Source: Mycetocola spongiae (lineage in GTDB: Bacteria > Actinomycetota > Actinomycetes > Actinomycetales > Microbacteriaceae). Taken from it: DNA of 64,000 nt. Position 1 is the stretch's first letter. Every line of letters begins with the position of its first letter. Both the position numbers and the translations under genes were made by a program. The DNA is taken from positions 372,001 to 436,000 of the forward strand of contig NZ_CP080203.1 in NCBI RefSeq assembly GCF_020424085.1. Reading direction: 5' to 3'. The notes below the pieces were generated by a model. The model saw only the letters and a program-made list of their open reading frames with translations, did not search any database and was not told the origin of the DNA. Positions 35,244-45,324 of the stretch are shown in pieces.

Positions 35244-37811
35244 ATGTCCGGTACCGCAGAAACCTCCAGCCCGAGCCTGAACGAGCGCATCACCCGGCTC
35301 CACGATTCCCGGGCCTCGGCCGATGAGGTATTTAGCGAGTTTGAGGACTGGGCCACGGCCACGGGCCTGCGCCTCTATCCGGCGCAGGAGGAGGCCCTGA
35401 TGGAGCTGGTCTCCGGGTCAAACGTGATCCTGTCCACGCCCACCGGCACCGGCAAATCCCTCGTGGCAATGGGCGCGCATTTTGCGGCGCTGGCGGCGGG
35501 GGAGCGCACGTATTACACAGCGCCGATTAAGGCGCTTGTGAGCGAGAAGTTTTTTGCGCTGGTTGCCGCGTTTGGTGCCGAGAACGTGGGCATGGTCACC
35601 GGCGACTCCTCGGTGAACGCCGATGCGCCCATCATCTGCTGTACCGCCGAGATCCTCGCCAATGAGGCGCTGCGCTATGGCGAGGAGGCCGATATCGGCC
35701 AGGTGGTCATGGATGAGTTCCACTATTACGGCGATCGTGATCGCGGCTGGGCCTGGCAGGTGCCGCTGCTCACGATGCCGCATACCCAGTTCCTGCTGAT
35801 GTCAGCGACCCTCGGTGATGTCACCGAACTCTCCGCCGATCTCAGCCGGCGCACGGGTCGCGAGACCGCCGAGGTCACCGGCACCGAACGCCCGGTTCCC
35901 CTGAGCTACCACTACGTGCAGACCCCCGTGCAGGAAACCATCGAGGAGCTCCTGCACACCAATCGCGCGCCCGTCTATGTGGTGCATTTTGCGCAGGCCG
36001 CCGCCGCCGAGCGGGCCCAGGCCCTCACCAGCGTTAAAATTGTCACCCGCGAGCAGCGCGATGAGATTGCCGAGGCCATCGGCGAGTTTAAATTCACCAC
36101 TGGCTTCGGAAAAACCCTGTCCCGGCTGGTGCGCGCGGGAATTGGGGTGCACCATGCGGGCATGCTGCCGCGCTATCGCCGGCTCGTGGAGCAGCTCGCC
36201 CAGCGCGGGCTGCTGCGCGTCATCTGCGGCACCGATACGCTCGGCGTGGGCATTAACGTGCCGATCCGCACGGTCCTGCTCTCGGGGCTGACCAAATACG
36301 ATGGCGTGAAGATGCGGCAGCTGAACGCGCGCGAGTTCCATCAGATCGCGGGCCGCGCGGGCCGCGCCGGCTATGACACCGCGGGAGATGTGGTGTTGGA
36401 GGCCCCCGAGCACGAGATTGAAAACCTCAAGCTCATCCAGAAGGCCGGGGACGACCCCAAAAAGAAGCGCAAGATCATCCGTAAAAAGGCCCCGCAGGGC
36501 TTTGTCTCCTGGGGCGAGGCCAGCTTCGAACGCATCATCGAGGCGCGCCCCGAGACCCTCACCAGCCATATGACGATCACGCACTCGATGATCCTCAACG
36601 TGGTGGCCCATGGCCGCGATGCCTTTGCGCGCGTGCGCGCCCTGATCTTTGATAATCACGAGCCGCGCGAGCGCCAATACGAACTGGCCCGGCGCGCCCT
36701 CGCCATCTATCGCACGCTGCGCGCCGCCGGCATTATCGAGCAGTATCAGGACGAGGACGGCGTGACCCAGTTCCGCCTGACCGTGGACCTGCAGGCCAAT
36801 TTTGCGCTGAACCAGCCGCTGTCCCCGTTTGCGATTGCCGCGCTGGAGCTCCTGGACGCCGAGGCTCCCACCCACGCCCTGGACGTGATCTCCGTGATCG
36901 AATCCACGCTGGAGGACCCGCGCCCGATCATCAACGCCCAGCAGTTCCTGGCCCGCGGCGAGGCCGTGAACTCGATGAAGGCCGAGGGCATCGAATACGA
37001 CGAGCGGATGGAGCTGCTGGAGCAGGTCACCCATCCCAAGCCCCTTGAGGAACTGCTCTCGGCGGCCTTTGAACTCTATGCCACCGAGCGGCCGTGGGCG
37101 CGCGATTTTGAGCTGCGCCCGAAGTCCGTGGTGCGCGATCTCTATGAGCGCGCGATGACGTTCACCGAATACGTGGGCTTTTATAAAATTGCGCGCTCCG
37201 AGGGCCTGGTGCTGCGCTATCTCTCCGATGCCTATCGCGCGATCAGCCAGAGCGTCCCGGATGAATCCAAGAGCGAGGAGCTGCGGGATATCATCGAGTG
37301 GCTCGGCGAGCTGGTGCGCCAGGTGGACTCCAGCCTGCTCGACGAGTGGGAGGAACTTGCGCATCCGGACCCCGAGAAGCATGCCGAACAGGCGGCGGCC
37401 CTGCCGCCCGCACCGCGCAATATCCTCTCCAATCCGCGGGCGTTCCTGGTGTTGATCCGCAACGAGATGTTCCGCCGGGTGCAGCTCGCTGCCCGCGATC
37501 GCTATCAGGAGCTGGGCGAGCTGGATGCCAAATCCGGCTTTGACGCCGATGCCTGGGGCGAGGCCATGGACGCCTATTATGAGGACTATCCGAGCCTGGG
37601 CTTTGGCCCCTCGGCGCGCGGACCGCAGCTGCTCACGGTGGATCAGTCTCCCGCCGAGGAGGAGGGCATCTGGCGTGTGCGGCAGATTTTTGAGGACCCC
37701 GAGGGTGATGGCGACTGGGGGATCTCCGCGGAGGTGGATCTTGCGGAGTCGGTGGAGGCCGGCGAGGCCGTGATCCGGGTGACCGCGGTGGGCCCGCTCA
37801 CCGGGGCATAG
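35244..37811 (+). CDS. DEAD/DEAH-box helicase with DUF3516 domain
   Basis: This 855-residue Ski2/Mtr4-like RNA helicase is probably an RNA-processing ATPase of actinobacteria. Walker A TPTGTGKS lies at 65-72. The DEAH-position box is DEFH (157-160), followed by SAT (MSATLGD) and the RecA2 motif QIAGRAGR (about 368-375). The C-terminal half is the DUF3516 region with coiled segments and a charged tail. The ATG has GGGAG upstream, and a GATAAT box lies 14 nt before the start. It is separated from glnE by 108 bp and ends at a strong terminator. Confidence 0.93.
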   Translation: MSGTAETSSPSLNERITRLHDSRASADEVFSEFEDWATATGLRLYPAQEEALMELVSGSNVILSTPTGTGKSLVAMGAHFAALAAGERTYYTAPIKALVSEKFFALVAAFGAENVGMVTGDSSVNADAPIICCTAEILANEALRYGEEADIGQVVMDEFHYYGDRDRGWAWQVPLLTMPHTQFLLMSATLGDVTELSADLSRRTGRETAEVTGTERPVPLSYHYVQTPVQETIEELLHTNRAPVYVVHFAQAAAAERAQALTSVKIVTREQRDEIAEAIGEFKFTTGFGKTLSRLVRAGIGVHHAGMLPRYRRLVEQLAQRGLLRVICGTDTLGVGINVPIRTVLLSGLTKYDGVKMRQLNAREFHQIAGRAGRAGYDTAGDVVLEAPEHEIENLKLIQKAGDDPKKKRKIIRKKAPQGFVSWGEASFERIIEARPETLTSHMTITHSMILNVVAHGRDAFARVRALIFDNHEPRERQYELARRALAIYRTLRAAGIIEQYQDEDGVTQFRLTVDLQANFALNQPLSPFAIAALELLDAEAPTHALDVISVIESTLEDPRPIINAQQFLARGEAVNSMKAEGIEYDERMELLEQVTHPKPLEELLSAAFELYATERPWARDFELRPKSVVRDLYERAMTFTEYVGFYKIARSEGLVLRYLSDAYRAISQSVPDESKSEELRDIIEWLGELVRQVDSSLLDEWEELAHPDPEKHAEQAAALPPAPRNILSNPRAFLVLIRNEMFRRVQLAARDRYQELGELDAKSGFDADAWGEAMDAYYEDYPSLGFGPSARGPQLLTVDQSPAEEEGIWRVRQIFEDPEGDGDWGISAEVDLAESVEAGEAVIRVTAVGPLTGA

Positions 37812-37830
37812 GCCACGGGCGGAGATAAAA

Positions 37831-37870
37831 GACCCCCGGGTCGCGGGCAGCTGGCCGCGACCCGGGGGTC
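37831..37870. terminator. Perfect 16-bp stem terminator
   Basis: Arms 37831-37846 and 37855-37870 are fully complementary, between the helicase and the convergent TIGR00645 gene. Confidence 0.9.
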
Positions 37871-37885
37871 TATGCGTGGTGATAT

Positions 37886-38536
37886 TTAGTGGGCGGATAC
37901 CGGCTGATCGCTCGGTTCCTCGGCGGGACGCAGCATGGCCTGATAGGAGTGCTGCATCTTATCAATCACGGCGAGGGCGATCGCGGAGACGATAAACGCG
38001 AGGTGGATCAGCACCTGCCACATGATCGCATCCCAGGTCACGCCGAGACCCTTGCCATCGGTAGAGAGCTTGCCGATCTCGATAAACGTCTTCAGCAGGT
38101 GAATCGAGGAGATGCTGATGATGGCCACGGCCAGCTTGAGCTTGAGCATATTGGCGTTGACATGCGAGAGCCAGTCGGGCTCATCATGATGCCCGTCCAG
38201 GCGCATCCGCGAGACAAAGATCTCATAACCGCCGATGATCACCATGATCAGCAGGTTCGCGATCATCACCACATCGATGAGCCCCAGCACGCTGAGCATG
38301 ATGGCATTGGAATCCAGCGCCGTGGGATGCTCCACGATATGCGTGATCATATGCCAGAGCTCCACCATGAATACCCAGACATATAGGGCCTGGGCCACGA
38401 TCAGTCCCAGATAGAGCGGGGCCTGGATCCAGCGGCTCGCGAAGATCATATACGCCATGGTGCGGGACGCGGGACCCGGGCCGCGCTGGCCGCGCGGAAT
38501 ATACGGGGTGGGGGTAGGGGGCGGCGAAGCGCTCAC
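37886..38536 (-). CDS. TIGR00645 family (YqhA) inner-membrane protein
   Basis: This 216-residue membrane protein has three or four hydrophobic helices and the TIGR00645/YqhA pattern (RWIQAPLYLGLIVAQALYV near the start; WQVLIHLAFIVSAIALA near the end). Its function is unknown. GTG at 38536 was chosen because AAAGGAGATC lies just upstream; an ATG 13 codons earlier lacks a ribosome-binding site. It is convergent with the helicase and divergent from the subtilase. Confidence 0.88.
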   Translation of the reverse strand: MSASPPPTPTPYIPRGQRGPGPASRTMAYMIFASRWIQAPLYLGLIVAQALYVWVFMVELWHMITHIVEHPTALDSNAIMLSVLGLIDVVMIANLLIMVIIGGYEIFVSRMRLDGHHDEPDWLSHVNANMLKLKLAVAIISISSIHLLKTFIEIGKLSTDGKGLGVTWDAIMWQVLIHLAFIVSAIALAVIDKMQHSYQAMLRPAEEPSDQPVSAH

Positions 38537-38746
38537 TCGATCTCCTTTGGGGCGGGCTCGACGGTCGAAACCCACACCCCTTTATTTTATGGTGATTCCG
38601 CGGAGCCCGAGGAACGGGCCCGGGTCGCACACCCCGGGCGGCGTGACGGCGTATTGCACGATCCTCCCGGACTCGGAGCTACCTGCCAGGGGGCGATCCT
38701 AGCCTGGTGCCGTTCATGACCCATCGTGGGGCGAGGGAGGCCCGAA

Positions 38747-41700
38747 ATGAAAAAGAGGCTCGTGGCGGCGGCGGTTATTCTTGCGCTGGGTATTGGGGCG
38801 GGAGGCGCCCCGGCGCTCGCCCAACCGGGGGCGGACAGCGACGCGGTCGAAGAGGCGCTGGCCGGGGCGCAGCACGGATCGGTGGGTATCGAACAAAAAC
38901 TGCGTGTGCCGGATACCGCGCAGCCGGATACCGCCCTCCCCGTGTTTGTTCAGTTTCGGGGGCCGGGGGCGTTTGAGGCCGCGCGGGGCACACGGGATGC
39001 CCGCGCCCAGACCCGCCGGCTAAAAACCAATATTGAGGCCGCGGCCCGCGATGTCTCCCGGGCCGCGGGCACCCGGCCGCTATTTATCACCACCAATACC
39101 GTGCCCGGAGTGGCGCTACTGGCCACCCCCGACACCCTGCAGGGCCTGGCTGCGCGCGAGGACGTGAAAAAGATCACCCCGATTATGCCCAAGCATGTGC
39201 CGGAAAACGCCGGTTCCGATCTTGATACCGGAGTGCTGGATACCTGGGTTCACACCCATGCCACCGGCGCCGGAATAAAAATTGCGGTGATCGATACCGG
39301 GCTCGACTATACCCACGCCGATTTTGGCGGCCCCGGCACGGCCGAGGCCTATGCGCGGGCGCAGAGTGCCACCGAGCCGCCCGCGGGGCTCTTTGATCCG
39401 CGCAAATTTGCCGGCGGTTATGACCTCGCGGGAGATTCCTATAACCCCGATCCGGAGAGCCCCGGCTATCAGCCCATCCCCGAACCCGATAATAATCCGC
39501 TGGACTGCGCGGCGGCCGGGCACGGCACCCATGTGGCGGGCACCGCCGCGGGCTATGGCATTGCTGCCGATGGCACGGCCCTCAATGCGGAGACCGATTA
39601 TGGCGGCCTGAGTGCGGAGGATGTCTCCACCATGGCGATCGGGCCCGGGTCGGCCCCGGGTGCCACGCTCCTGAGCCTGCGGGTTTTTGGCTGCGCGGGC
39701 TCCACCAACCTGGTATTGCAGGCGCTGGATCGGGTGCTTGATCCCAATGGTGACGGCAATTTTGACGATCGTGCGGATATCGTGAATCTCTCGCTGGGCA
39801 GCGATTATTCACCCGCGGACGATCCGGAAAACGACGTGATTAATAAGCTCCTGGAGCTCGGGGTGCTGCCGGTGATCGCGGCGGGCAACGCCGGGGATCG
39901 CTACGATGTGGGCGGCTCGCCCGGCAACGCCGTGGGCTCCCTGAGCGTGGCCAATGCCTACGGGTCCACCGTGCTCCGCGATCGGATCGACGTCCTCGCG
40001 CCGAAGGTGAGCACCGAGTTTGGTCAGTATTCCGCGGCGTTTAACTATGATGAGGCGCCCGCCTCCGTGCTGCGCAATACGGTGGTTGCCGGGCCCGAGG
40101 GGGCCAATGCCGAGGGCTGCGCGGCGTTTTCGGCGGCGGACGCCGAGCGTGTGCGCGGACACTGGGTCTGGCTGCACTGGGAGGAAAACGACGCCATACG
40201 CGCCTGCGGCTCCACCGCCCGGTTTGAGCGCGCCGCCGAGGCCGGGGCCACCGGTGTGGTCCTGGACTCGGGGCGGGATCTCTTCTCGGCGGGAATCGCC
40301 GGGAGCGCGGCCATCCCCGGGGTGCAGCTCACGCGCGAGGCCTCCGAACACCTGCGTCCCCTGCTGGGGTCGCTGGAGTTGGCGCTTGCGCCCGATTATC
40401 GCGGGGCCGGCCGCTCGCCCTCCGGGGCCGCCAATACGCTGGCCCCCAGCTCCTCGCGCGGCGTACACGGCTCGTTTGGGGTGGTGAAGCCCGATGTGGC
40501 CGCGCCCGGCTCCCTGATCGGTTCGGCGCGGGCCGGGGGCGGAAAGGCCGCGGCCGTGATGAGTGGCACCTCGATGGCGTCCCCGCATGTGGCGGGGATC
40601 GCCGCGCTGATAGCCGAACGTGCGGGACTGCGTGGTGCCGACCTGAAAACCGCGGTGATTAATACCGCCGGCACCGATATCACCCGCGGGGACACCCCCT
40701 ATGCGCCGGGCCGGGTGGGCACCGGACGCGTGGACGCGCTGGCCGCCACCCGCGCGGTCGCGGGCGCGGCGGCCACGGCCGATCCCGCGGCCACCACGGT
40801 GGAGTTTGGCGTGCTTGAGGTGGGGGAGGGAGGCCTCACCGAGGAGCGGCTGATCACGATCAAAAATCGCGATAGCCGCACCCACGAATATCGGGTGTCC
40901 TATCGCGCGGCCGCCGCGGTTCCCGGGGTTGAGGTGAGTGTACCCGAATCGGTGCGGGTTGCCGCGGGTGCCGAGGCCACGGTGCCGGTGCGGCTGAGAA
41001 TCGCCGATCCCGCGGCGCTGAGAAAAACGGCCGATCCCACCCTGGATCGCACCCAGGCCGGTCACGCCCGCCAGTTTTTGGCCGAGGAATCGGGGCGCGT
41101 GATCCTGCGGGCGGAGGGGCAACCCGAGCTGCGGGTGGCCGTGCACGCGGCACCCAAGCCCGTCTCCGCGCTGACGGGTGGGGCCGTGAGCTTTGCCGCG
41201 GGTGCCGAGAGTGCCGTGCTTGCCACCTCCGGGCGCGCGCTTGCGCAGGGGGAACCCGGAGTGGACGGCTATCACTCCCTGGTCGCGCCATTTCTGCTGG
41301 GCGAGGAGAGCCCCCGGATACCCGATCTCTCCCTGGCCGAGGGGGGAGCGGATAGCCCCTCGGTGCGGGCCCTGGACCTGCGGGCGGTGGGGGTGTCCTC
41401 GACCCTCCCTGCGCTGGCCGCTGCCGGAGGCGACCCCGCGGATGCCGATACCGCCTTCGGGATCGCCACGTGGGGCAACTGGGCGGCCCTGACACCCGCC
41501 GCGAATATCCGGATACTCATCGATACCAACCAAGATGGCGTGGATGACTTTGCGCTGCACCTGGGATTCAGCGAGGCATCGGGGCTGGATCTTCCCCTCG
41601 CGGTGCTGTCTCGGCTCGGCGCGGATGGCGCGGGCACCGTGCTGGATGCCCGGCCCGTCAACCTGGTGGAGGGCAATATCGACGGCAATACGCTGGATAA

Positions 41701-42352
41701 TAATGTGGCCATCTTGGCCGCGCGGGCAGGCCTGCTGGGGTTGGATGCCGCGTCGCTGGGAAGCGTGAACTATCGCGTGGAGACCGAATCGGCGCTCTGG
41801 GCGCCCGCGGGCCAGCCCGCCGCGGTGGACCGCAGCTCCACGCTGTCCTTTTCCCCGGCCAGCCCGGCGTTATGGTTTGAGCGCGCGGAGGGCCCCGCGG
41901 CCGCCCGGCCGGGCCCGCTGTTCCTGGATGCCCCGGGCTCCGACCTGCGGGTGCACCGGGTGGTGGTCGATACCGGGGAGGAGACACTGCCGCGGATTTT
42001 GCTTCTGCACCTGCATAATGCCTCGGGTGCCGACGCCGGGGGAGACCCGGCGGCCCCGGCACGCGTGCAGGTGGTCCCGGTCTCCGGGTCCGGTTCTTCC
42101 GCGGGCCCGGGTACGCCTCCGCCGGGAACGCCTCCCGGCACCGATACCGGTGGCGGTAGTGGTGGCGAGGGTGAGGGTGCCGGGCCAGCCGAGGGACGGG
42201 ACCGCACCGGCGGGACACTCGCCCGCTCGGGACTGAACGAGCAGATCGTGGCGGGCATGACGCTTCTGGCGGTGCTGGCGTTGACCGGCGGCGCGATTCT
42301 GGTTTTGGGTAGCGGCAGGCGCGAGCCCCGTACCGGTCGGCGATCGGCCTAG
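38747..42352 (+). CDS. Secreted S8 subtilisin-like protease with atypical sortase signal
   Basis: This 1201-residue exported protease has a signal peptide (residues 1-25), an I9-like propeptide (about 45-150) and an S8 domain. The triad is Asp183 (AVIDTGLDYTH), His262 (GHGTHVAGT) and Ser609 (GTSMASPH). A PA-type insertion occupies about 440-545. Beta-rich C-terminal domains follow, then a Gly/Pro-rich stalk, LARSG (1158-1162), one helix and an Arg-rich tail. The LARSG departs from LAXTG by Ser for Thr; whether it is anchored is uncertain. The ATG has GAGGGAGG upstream. It is probably involved in extracellular protein breakdown or processing of surface proteins. Confidence 0.9.
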   Translation: MKKRLVAAAVILALGIGAGGAPALAQPGADSDAVEEALAGAQHGSVGIEQKLRVPDTAQPDTALPVFVQFRGPGAFEAARGTRDARAQTRRLKTNIEAAARDVSRAAGTRPLFITTNTVPGVALLATPDTLQGLAAREDVKKITPIMPKHVPENAGSDLDTGVLDTWVHTHATGAGIKIAVIDTGLDYTHADFGGPGTAEAYARAQSATEPPAGLFDPRKFAGGYDLAGDSYNPDPESPGYQPIPEPDNNPLDCAAAGHGTHVAGTAAGYGIAADGTALNAETDYGGLSAEDVSTMAIGPGSAPGATLLSLRVFGCAGSTNLVLQALDRVLDPNGDGNFDDRADIVNLSLGSDYSPADDPENDVINKLLELGVLPVIAAGNAGDRYDVGGSPGNAVGSLSVANAYGSTVLRDRIDVLAPKVSTEFGQYSAAFNYDEAPASVLRNTVVAGPEGANAEGCAAFSAADAERVRGHWVWLHWEENDAIRACGSTARFERAAEAGATGVVLDSGRDLFSAGIAGSAAIPGVQLTREASEHLRPLLGSLELALAPDYRGAGRSPSGAANTLAPSSSRGVHGSFGVVKPDVAAPGSLIGSARAGGGKAAAVMSGTSMASPHVAGIAALIAERAGLRGADLKTAVINTAGTDITRGDTPYAPGRVGTGRVDALAATRAVAGAAATADPAATTVEFGVLEVGEGGLTEERLITIKNRDSRTHEYRVSYRAAAAVPGVEVSVPESVRVAAGAEATVPVRLRIADPAALRKTADPTLDRTQAGHARQFLAEESGRVILRAEGQPELRVAVHAAPKPVSALTGGAVSFAAGAESAVLATSGRALAQGEPGVDGYHSLVAPFLLGEESPRIPDLSLAEGGADSPSVRALDLRAVGVSSTLPALAAAGGDPADADTAFGIATWGNWAALTPAANIRILIDTNQDGVDDFALHLGFSEASGLDLPLAVLSRLGADGAGTVLDARPVNLVEGNIDGNTLDNNVAILAARAGLLGLDAASLGSVNYRVETESALWAPAGQPAAVDRSSTLSFSPASPALWFERAEGPAAARPGPLFLDAPGSDLRVHRVVVDTGEETLPRILLLHLHNASGADAGGDPAAPARVQVVPVSGSGSSAGPGTPPPGTPPGTDTGGGSGGEGEGAGPAEGRDRTGGTLARSGLNEQIVAGMTLLAVLALTGGAILVLGSGRREPRTGRRSA

Positions 42353-42373
42353 CCGGCACCCCCGAACGCAAAA

Positions 42374-42397
42374 TACCCCCGGCCGTGGCCGGGGGTA
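42374..42397. terminator. Terminator between subtilase and glnA1
   Basis: TACCCCCGGCC pairs with GGCCGGGGGTA; flanking AACGC/GCGTT extends the symmetry for both directions. Confidence 0.9.
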
Positions 42398-42412
42398 CTT
42401 CGCGTTTTGAGA

Positions 42413-43837
42413 CTAAACGCCGTAGTACATTTCGAACTCATACGGGTGGACGCGCACGTTCAGCGGCTCCAGCTCGTATTCGCGCTTATAGGAGATCCAG
42501 GTGTCGATGAGCTCCTGGGTGAACACGCCGCCCTCCAGCAGGAAGTCGTGGTCGGCCTCCAGGGCCGCGAGTGCCTCGTTGAGCGATGCGGGCACAACCT
42601 GCAGGCCCTCGGCCTCCTCGGGGGGCAGCTCGTAGAGGTCCTTATCGATCGGGTCGTGCGGCTCGATGCGGTTCTTGATGCCGTCCAGGCCGGCCATGAG
42701 CTGCGCGGCGAACGCGAGATAGGGGTTGGAGCTGGCATCGGGGGCGCGGAACTCGATGCGCTTGGCCTTCGGGTTGGTGCCGGTGATCGGGATACGCACG
42801 GCGGCCGAGCGGTTTCCGGCCGAGTACACCAGGGTCACGGGGGCCTCATAGCCGGGCACGAGGCGGCGGTAGGAGTTCACGGTGGGGTTGGTGAATGCGA
42901 GCACGGCGGGGGCGTGCTTCAGCAGGCCACCGATATACCAGCGGGCGGTATCGCTCAGGCCGGCATAGCCGTTCTCGTCGTAGAACAGCGGCTCGCCGTT
43001 CTTCCACAGCGACTGGTGGGTGTGCATACCCGAACCGGCCTCGCCATAAACGGGCTTGGGCATAAACGTGGCGGTCTTGCCCCACTGGTCGGCGGTGTTT
43101 TTGACGATGTACTTAAAGAGCAGGAGATCGTCGGCCGAGTGCACCATGGTATCAAAGCGGTAGTTGATCTCGGCCTGGCCGGGGGCTCCCACCTCGTGGT
43201 GCGAGCGCTCCAGGATGAGGCCGGCTTCGGCAAGCTTAAGGCAGATGTCATCGCGCAGATCGGCCTGCTTATCGGTGGGGCTCACGGGGAAATAGCCGCT
43301 GTTGTGGCGGGTCTTATTGGCGAGGTTTCCGCCCTCCTCCTTGCGGCCGGTGTTCCAGCTGGCCTCAACCGAGTCCACGGCATAGAAGCTGCCCTCGGGC
43401 TTATTTTCGTAGCGCACGTCGTCAAAGACATAAAACTCGGCCTCGGGGGCGAAAAACGCGGTATCGGCGATGCCGGTGGAGGCGAGGTAATCCTCGGCCT
43501 TGCGGGCCACCTGGCGGGGGTCCTTCGAATAACGCTCGCCGTTACGCGGGTTGAAGATATCGAAGATCATGACCAGGGTGCGCTGGATGCGGAAGGGGTC
43601 GATATACGCGGTGGTGACATCGGGGATGAGCTGCATATCGGACTCGTGGATATTGGCAAATCCGCGAATCGAGGAGCCGTCGAAGAGCTGGCCAACGGCA
43701 AAGAACTCTTCATCCACGGAGGCTGCGGGGACGTTGAAGTGCTGCTGGACACCGGGCAGATCGGTGAAACGAACATCAACGAACTTAACGTCGGTGTCCT
43801 TAATAAAGGCGAGCACCTCGGCAGAATCACTAAACAT
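42413..43837 (-). CDS. glnA1: Glutamine synthetase, GlnA1 type
   Basis: This is the main type I glutamine synthetase: 474 residues, opening [19 protein letters not shown]. Catalytic and metal motifs include [11 protein letters not shown], the [13 protein letters not shown] metal strand and [11 protein letters not shown]. The likely adenylylation site is Tyr402 in [11 protein letters not shown], the target of GlnE. The ATG at 43837 has TTTGGAG upstream; a TTG start five codons earlier is less likely. Codon use is strongly C-ending, indicating high expression. Its promoter faces the RDD gene. Confidence 0.97.
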   Translation of the reverse strand: MFSDSAEVLAFIKDTDVKFVDVRFTDLPGVQQHFNVPAASVDEEFFAVGQLFDGSSIRGFANIHESDMQLIPDVTTAYIDPFRIQRTLVMIFDIFNPRNGERYSKDPRQVARKAEDYLASTGIADTAFFAPEAEFYVFDDVRYENKPEGSFYAVDSVEASWNTGRKEEGGNLANKTRHNSGYFPVSPTDKQADLRDDICLKLAEAGLILERSHHEVGAPGQAEINYRFDTMVHSADDLLLFKYIVKNTADQWGKTATFMPKPVYGEAGSGMHTHQSLWKNGEPLFYDENGYAGLSDTARWYIGGLLKHAPAVLAFTNPTVNSYRRLVPGYEAPVTLVYSAGNRSAAVRIPITGTNPKAKRIEFRAPDASSNPYLAFAAQLMAGLDGIKNRIEPHDPIDKDLYELPPEEAEGLQVVPASLNEALAALEADHDFLLEGGVFTQELIDTWISYKREYELEPLNVRVHPYEFEMYYGV

Positions 43838-43978
43838 GTACTTAGGCTCCAAATAATTGGTACTGAGTGGGATGTAGAGGGTTGGTCATCCACTACCGAG
43901 AGTAGGCAACCGGCGTTTCTCGGCGGTGTCGCCCGTGTTTCGGGCATGTTACGAGTGTAACGGCCGTAGACTACAGGG

Positions 43979-44407
43979 GTGTCTCAGGAGAAAAAACCCA
44001 CAACATTTGGTGACCTTGCCCCCAGTAAATACCCGGGTGAGCGCCTTGGCCTCCCCAAAGAGGGGCACCGCAGCATGGCCCGGGCGGGTCGTCGCTTCGC
44101 GGCGCTCTGCATCGACTGGGCACTAGCGTGGGGGATAGCGACGCTTATTTCCCAGCCGCTCGGGGACTTTACCCCCATCGTGATCTTCGCGGTTTTGCAG
44201 ATCCTGTTGATCCCCACGATCGGTGGTGGGATCGGCCATCGACTGCTGGGAATGCGGGTGCTGCCGCTGGGCGCCGGGCATATCGGCTTCTGGAAGCCCA
44301 TCGTGCGCACCGTCCTGCTGGTGCTGGTGGTTCCGGCGCTGGTCTGGGACTCGGATCAGCGCGGCTTCCACGATAAGATCGCCGGCACGGCGCTCATTCG
44401 CTCCTAA
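43979..44407 (+). CDS. RDD family membrane protein
   Basis: This 142-residue protein has a hydrophilic N-terminus (about 35 residues) and an RDD domain with three hydrophobic helices; the domain's conserved Arg and Asp are present (ARAGRRFAALCIDW at its start, DSDQRGFHDKIAGT near the end). RDD proteins are proposed ion antiporters or membrane stabilisers, unproven. The start is GTG at 43979, 6 nt after TAGACT (leaderless type). It is divergent from glnA1 and convergent with DUF4191, with a perfect terminator between. Confidence 0.9.
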   Translation: MSQEKKPTTFGDLAPSKYPGERLGLPKEGHRSMARAGRRFAALCIDWALAWGIATLISQPLGDFTPIVIFAVLQILLIPTIGGGIGHRLLGMRVLPLGAGHIGFWKPIVRTVLLVLVVPALVWDSDQRGFHDKIAGTALIRS

Positions 44408-44409
44408 AT

Positions 44410-44455
44410 AAAACGCCGCGGCCGGTGAGGAAATCCTCACCGGCCGCGGCGTTTT
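44410..44455. terminator. Bidirectional terminator between RDD and DUF4191
   Basis: AAAACGCCGCGGCCGGTGAGG pairs perfectly with its complement, with T-tracts on both strands. Confidence 0.92.
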
Positions 44456-44465
44456 GTTAATGGCG

Positions 44466-45197
44466 TTAGCGTGCGCGCTGCGGGCGAACCTTGAAGGGGT
44501 CAACACCCTTGGGGATCGGCAGGCTGTTGCCGAGCGAGGACAGGCGGTTGCTCACGGCAAGAACCTCGGGCTTGGTGAGGTTCTTCTTGACCTTGCGGAG
44601 GGTCTTGGGGAGACGGTGCAGCGGCACCGAGTCCTCATCCGGACCCACATAGAACGTGGTGATCGGGACGTTGGGAAGGATGCGGGCGACCTTGCGGCGC
44701 TCATCGTCCAGCAGGCGCTTGGTGCGCGACTGCGGACCCTCGGCCACGAGGGCTACGCCGCCGCGACCGACGGCGCGGTATACGGCGTCCTGGGTGCGCG
44801 GGTTAACGTGCACGGGCATTTCCTCGCCGCGCCAGCCGCGGGGCAGGGAACTGCGGAAGATGGCACCGACGGCGCCGGGCTGCCCCTCGATCTGCGAGTA
44901 GGCGGCGCGCTCGGCGCGGCGGCCGAGGATGATCATGGCGCCGAGGATACCGGCGAAGAAGCCGGCGATGATCCACATGACGGTGCCAAATACGTTACCG
45001 CTGCTCAGCCACAGGGCGAGCGCAAGACCCAAAACCAGGCCGCCCACGAGGGACAGGGCCATGTACCAGACCACGCTTGAGTCATGCTTGCGGGTCATCT
45101 GGAAGACCTGCCACATTTGCTTAAAGCGGCCGGGTTCCTTATTGGCCTTCTTCAGGGCCTTCTTCTGAGCCTTTTCGGCCTTATCCATACGTGCCAT
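44466..45197 (-). CDS. DUF4191 family membrane protein
   Basis: This 243-residue actinobacterial protein has a very basic N-terminus (MARMDKAEKAQKKALKKANK), then two adjacent membrane helices (about 45-90) and a soluble C-terminal half. The function is unknown, though the family is well conserved. The ATG is 7 nt after TATCCT on the minus strand, the leaderless pattern. Its position beside RDD and glnA1, and near sucB-lpd, recurs in relatives as I recall. Confidence 0.88.
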   Translation of the reverse strand: MARMDKAEKAQKKALKKANKEPGRFKQMWQVFQMTRKHDSSVVWYMALSLVGGLVLGLALALWLSSGNVFGTVMWIIAGFFAGILGAMIILGRRAERAAYSQIEGQPGAVGAIFRSSLPRGWRGEEMPVHVNPRTQDAVYRAVGRGGVALVAEGPQSRTKRLLDDERRKVARILPNVPITTFYVGPDEDSVPLHRLPKTLRKVKKNLTKPEVLAVSNRLSSLGNSLPIPKGVDPFKVRPQRAR

Positions 45198-45324
45198 GAC
45201 ACCAAGGATACCGGCAATCGGTCTCCGCCGAGTACCGCTATCCACCGATTTTCGCGGAGGGCTGGTTTTCCACAAATTATGGAGGGCCGCGGCCGCCGCA
45301 GGGGGGATCGGATTTACTGGGTAA

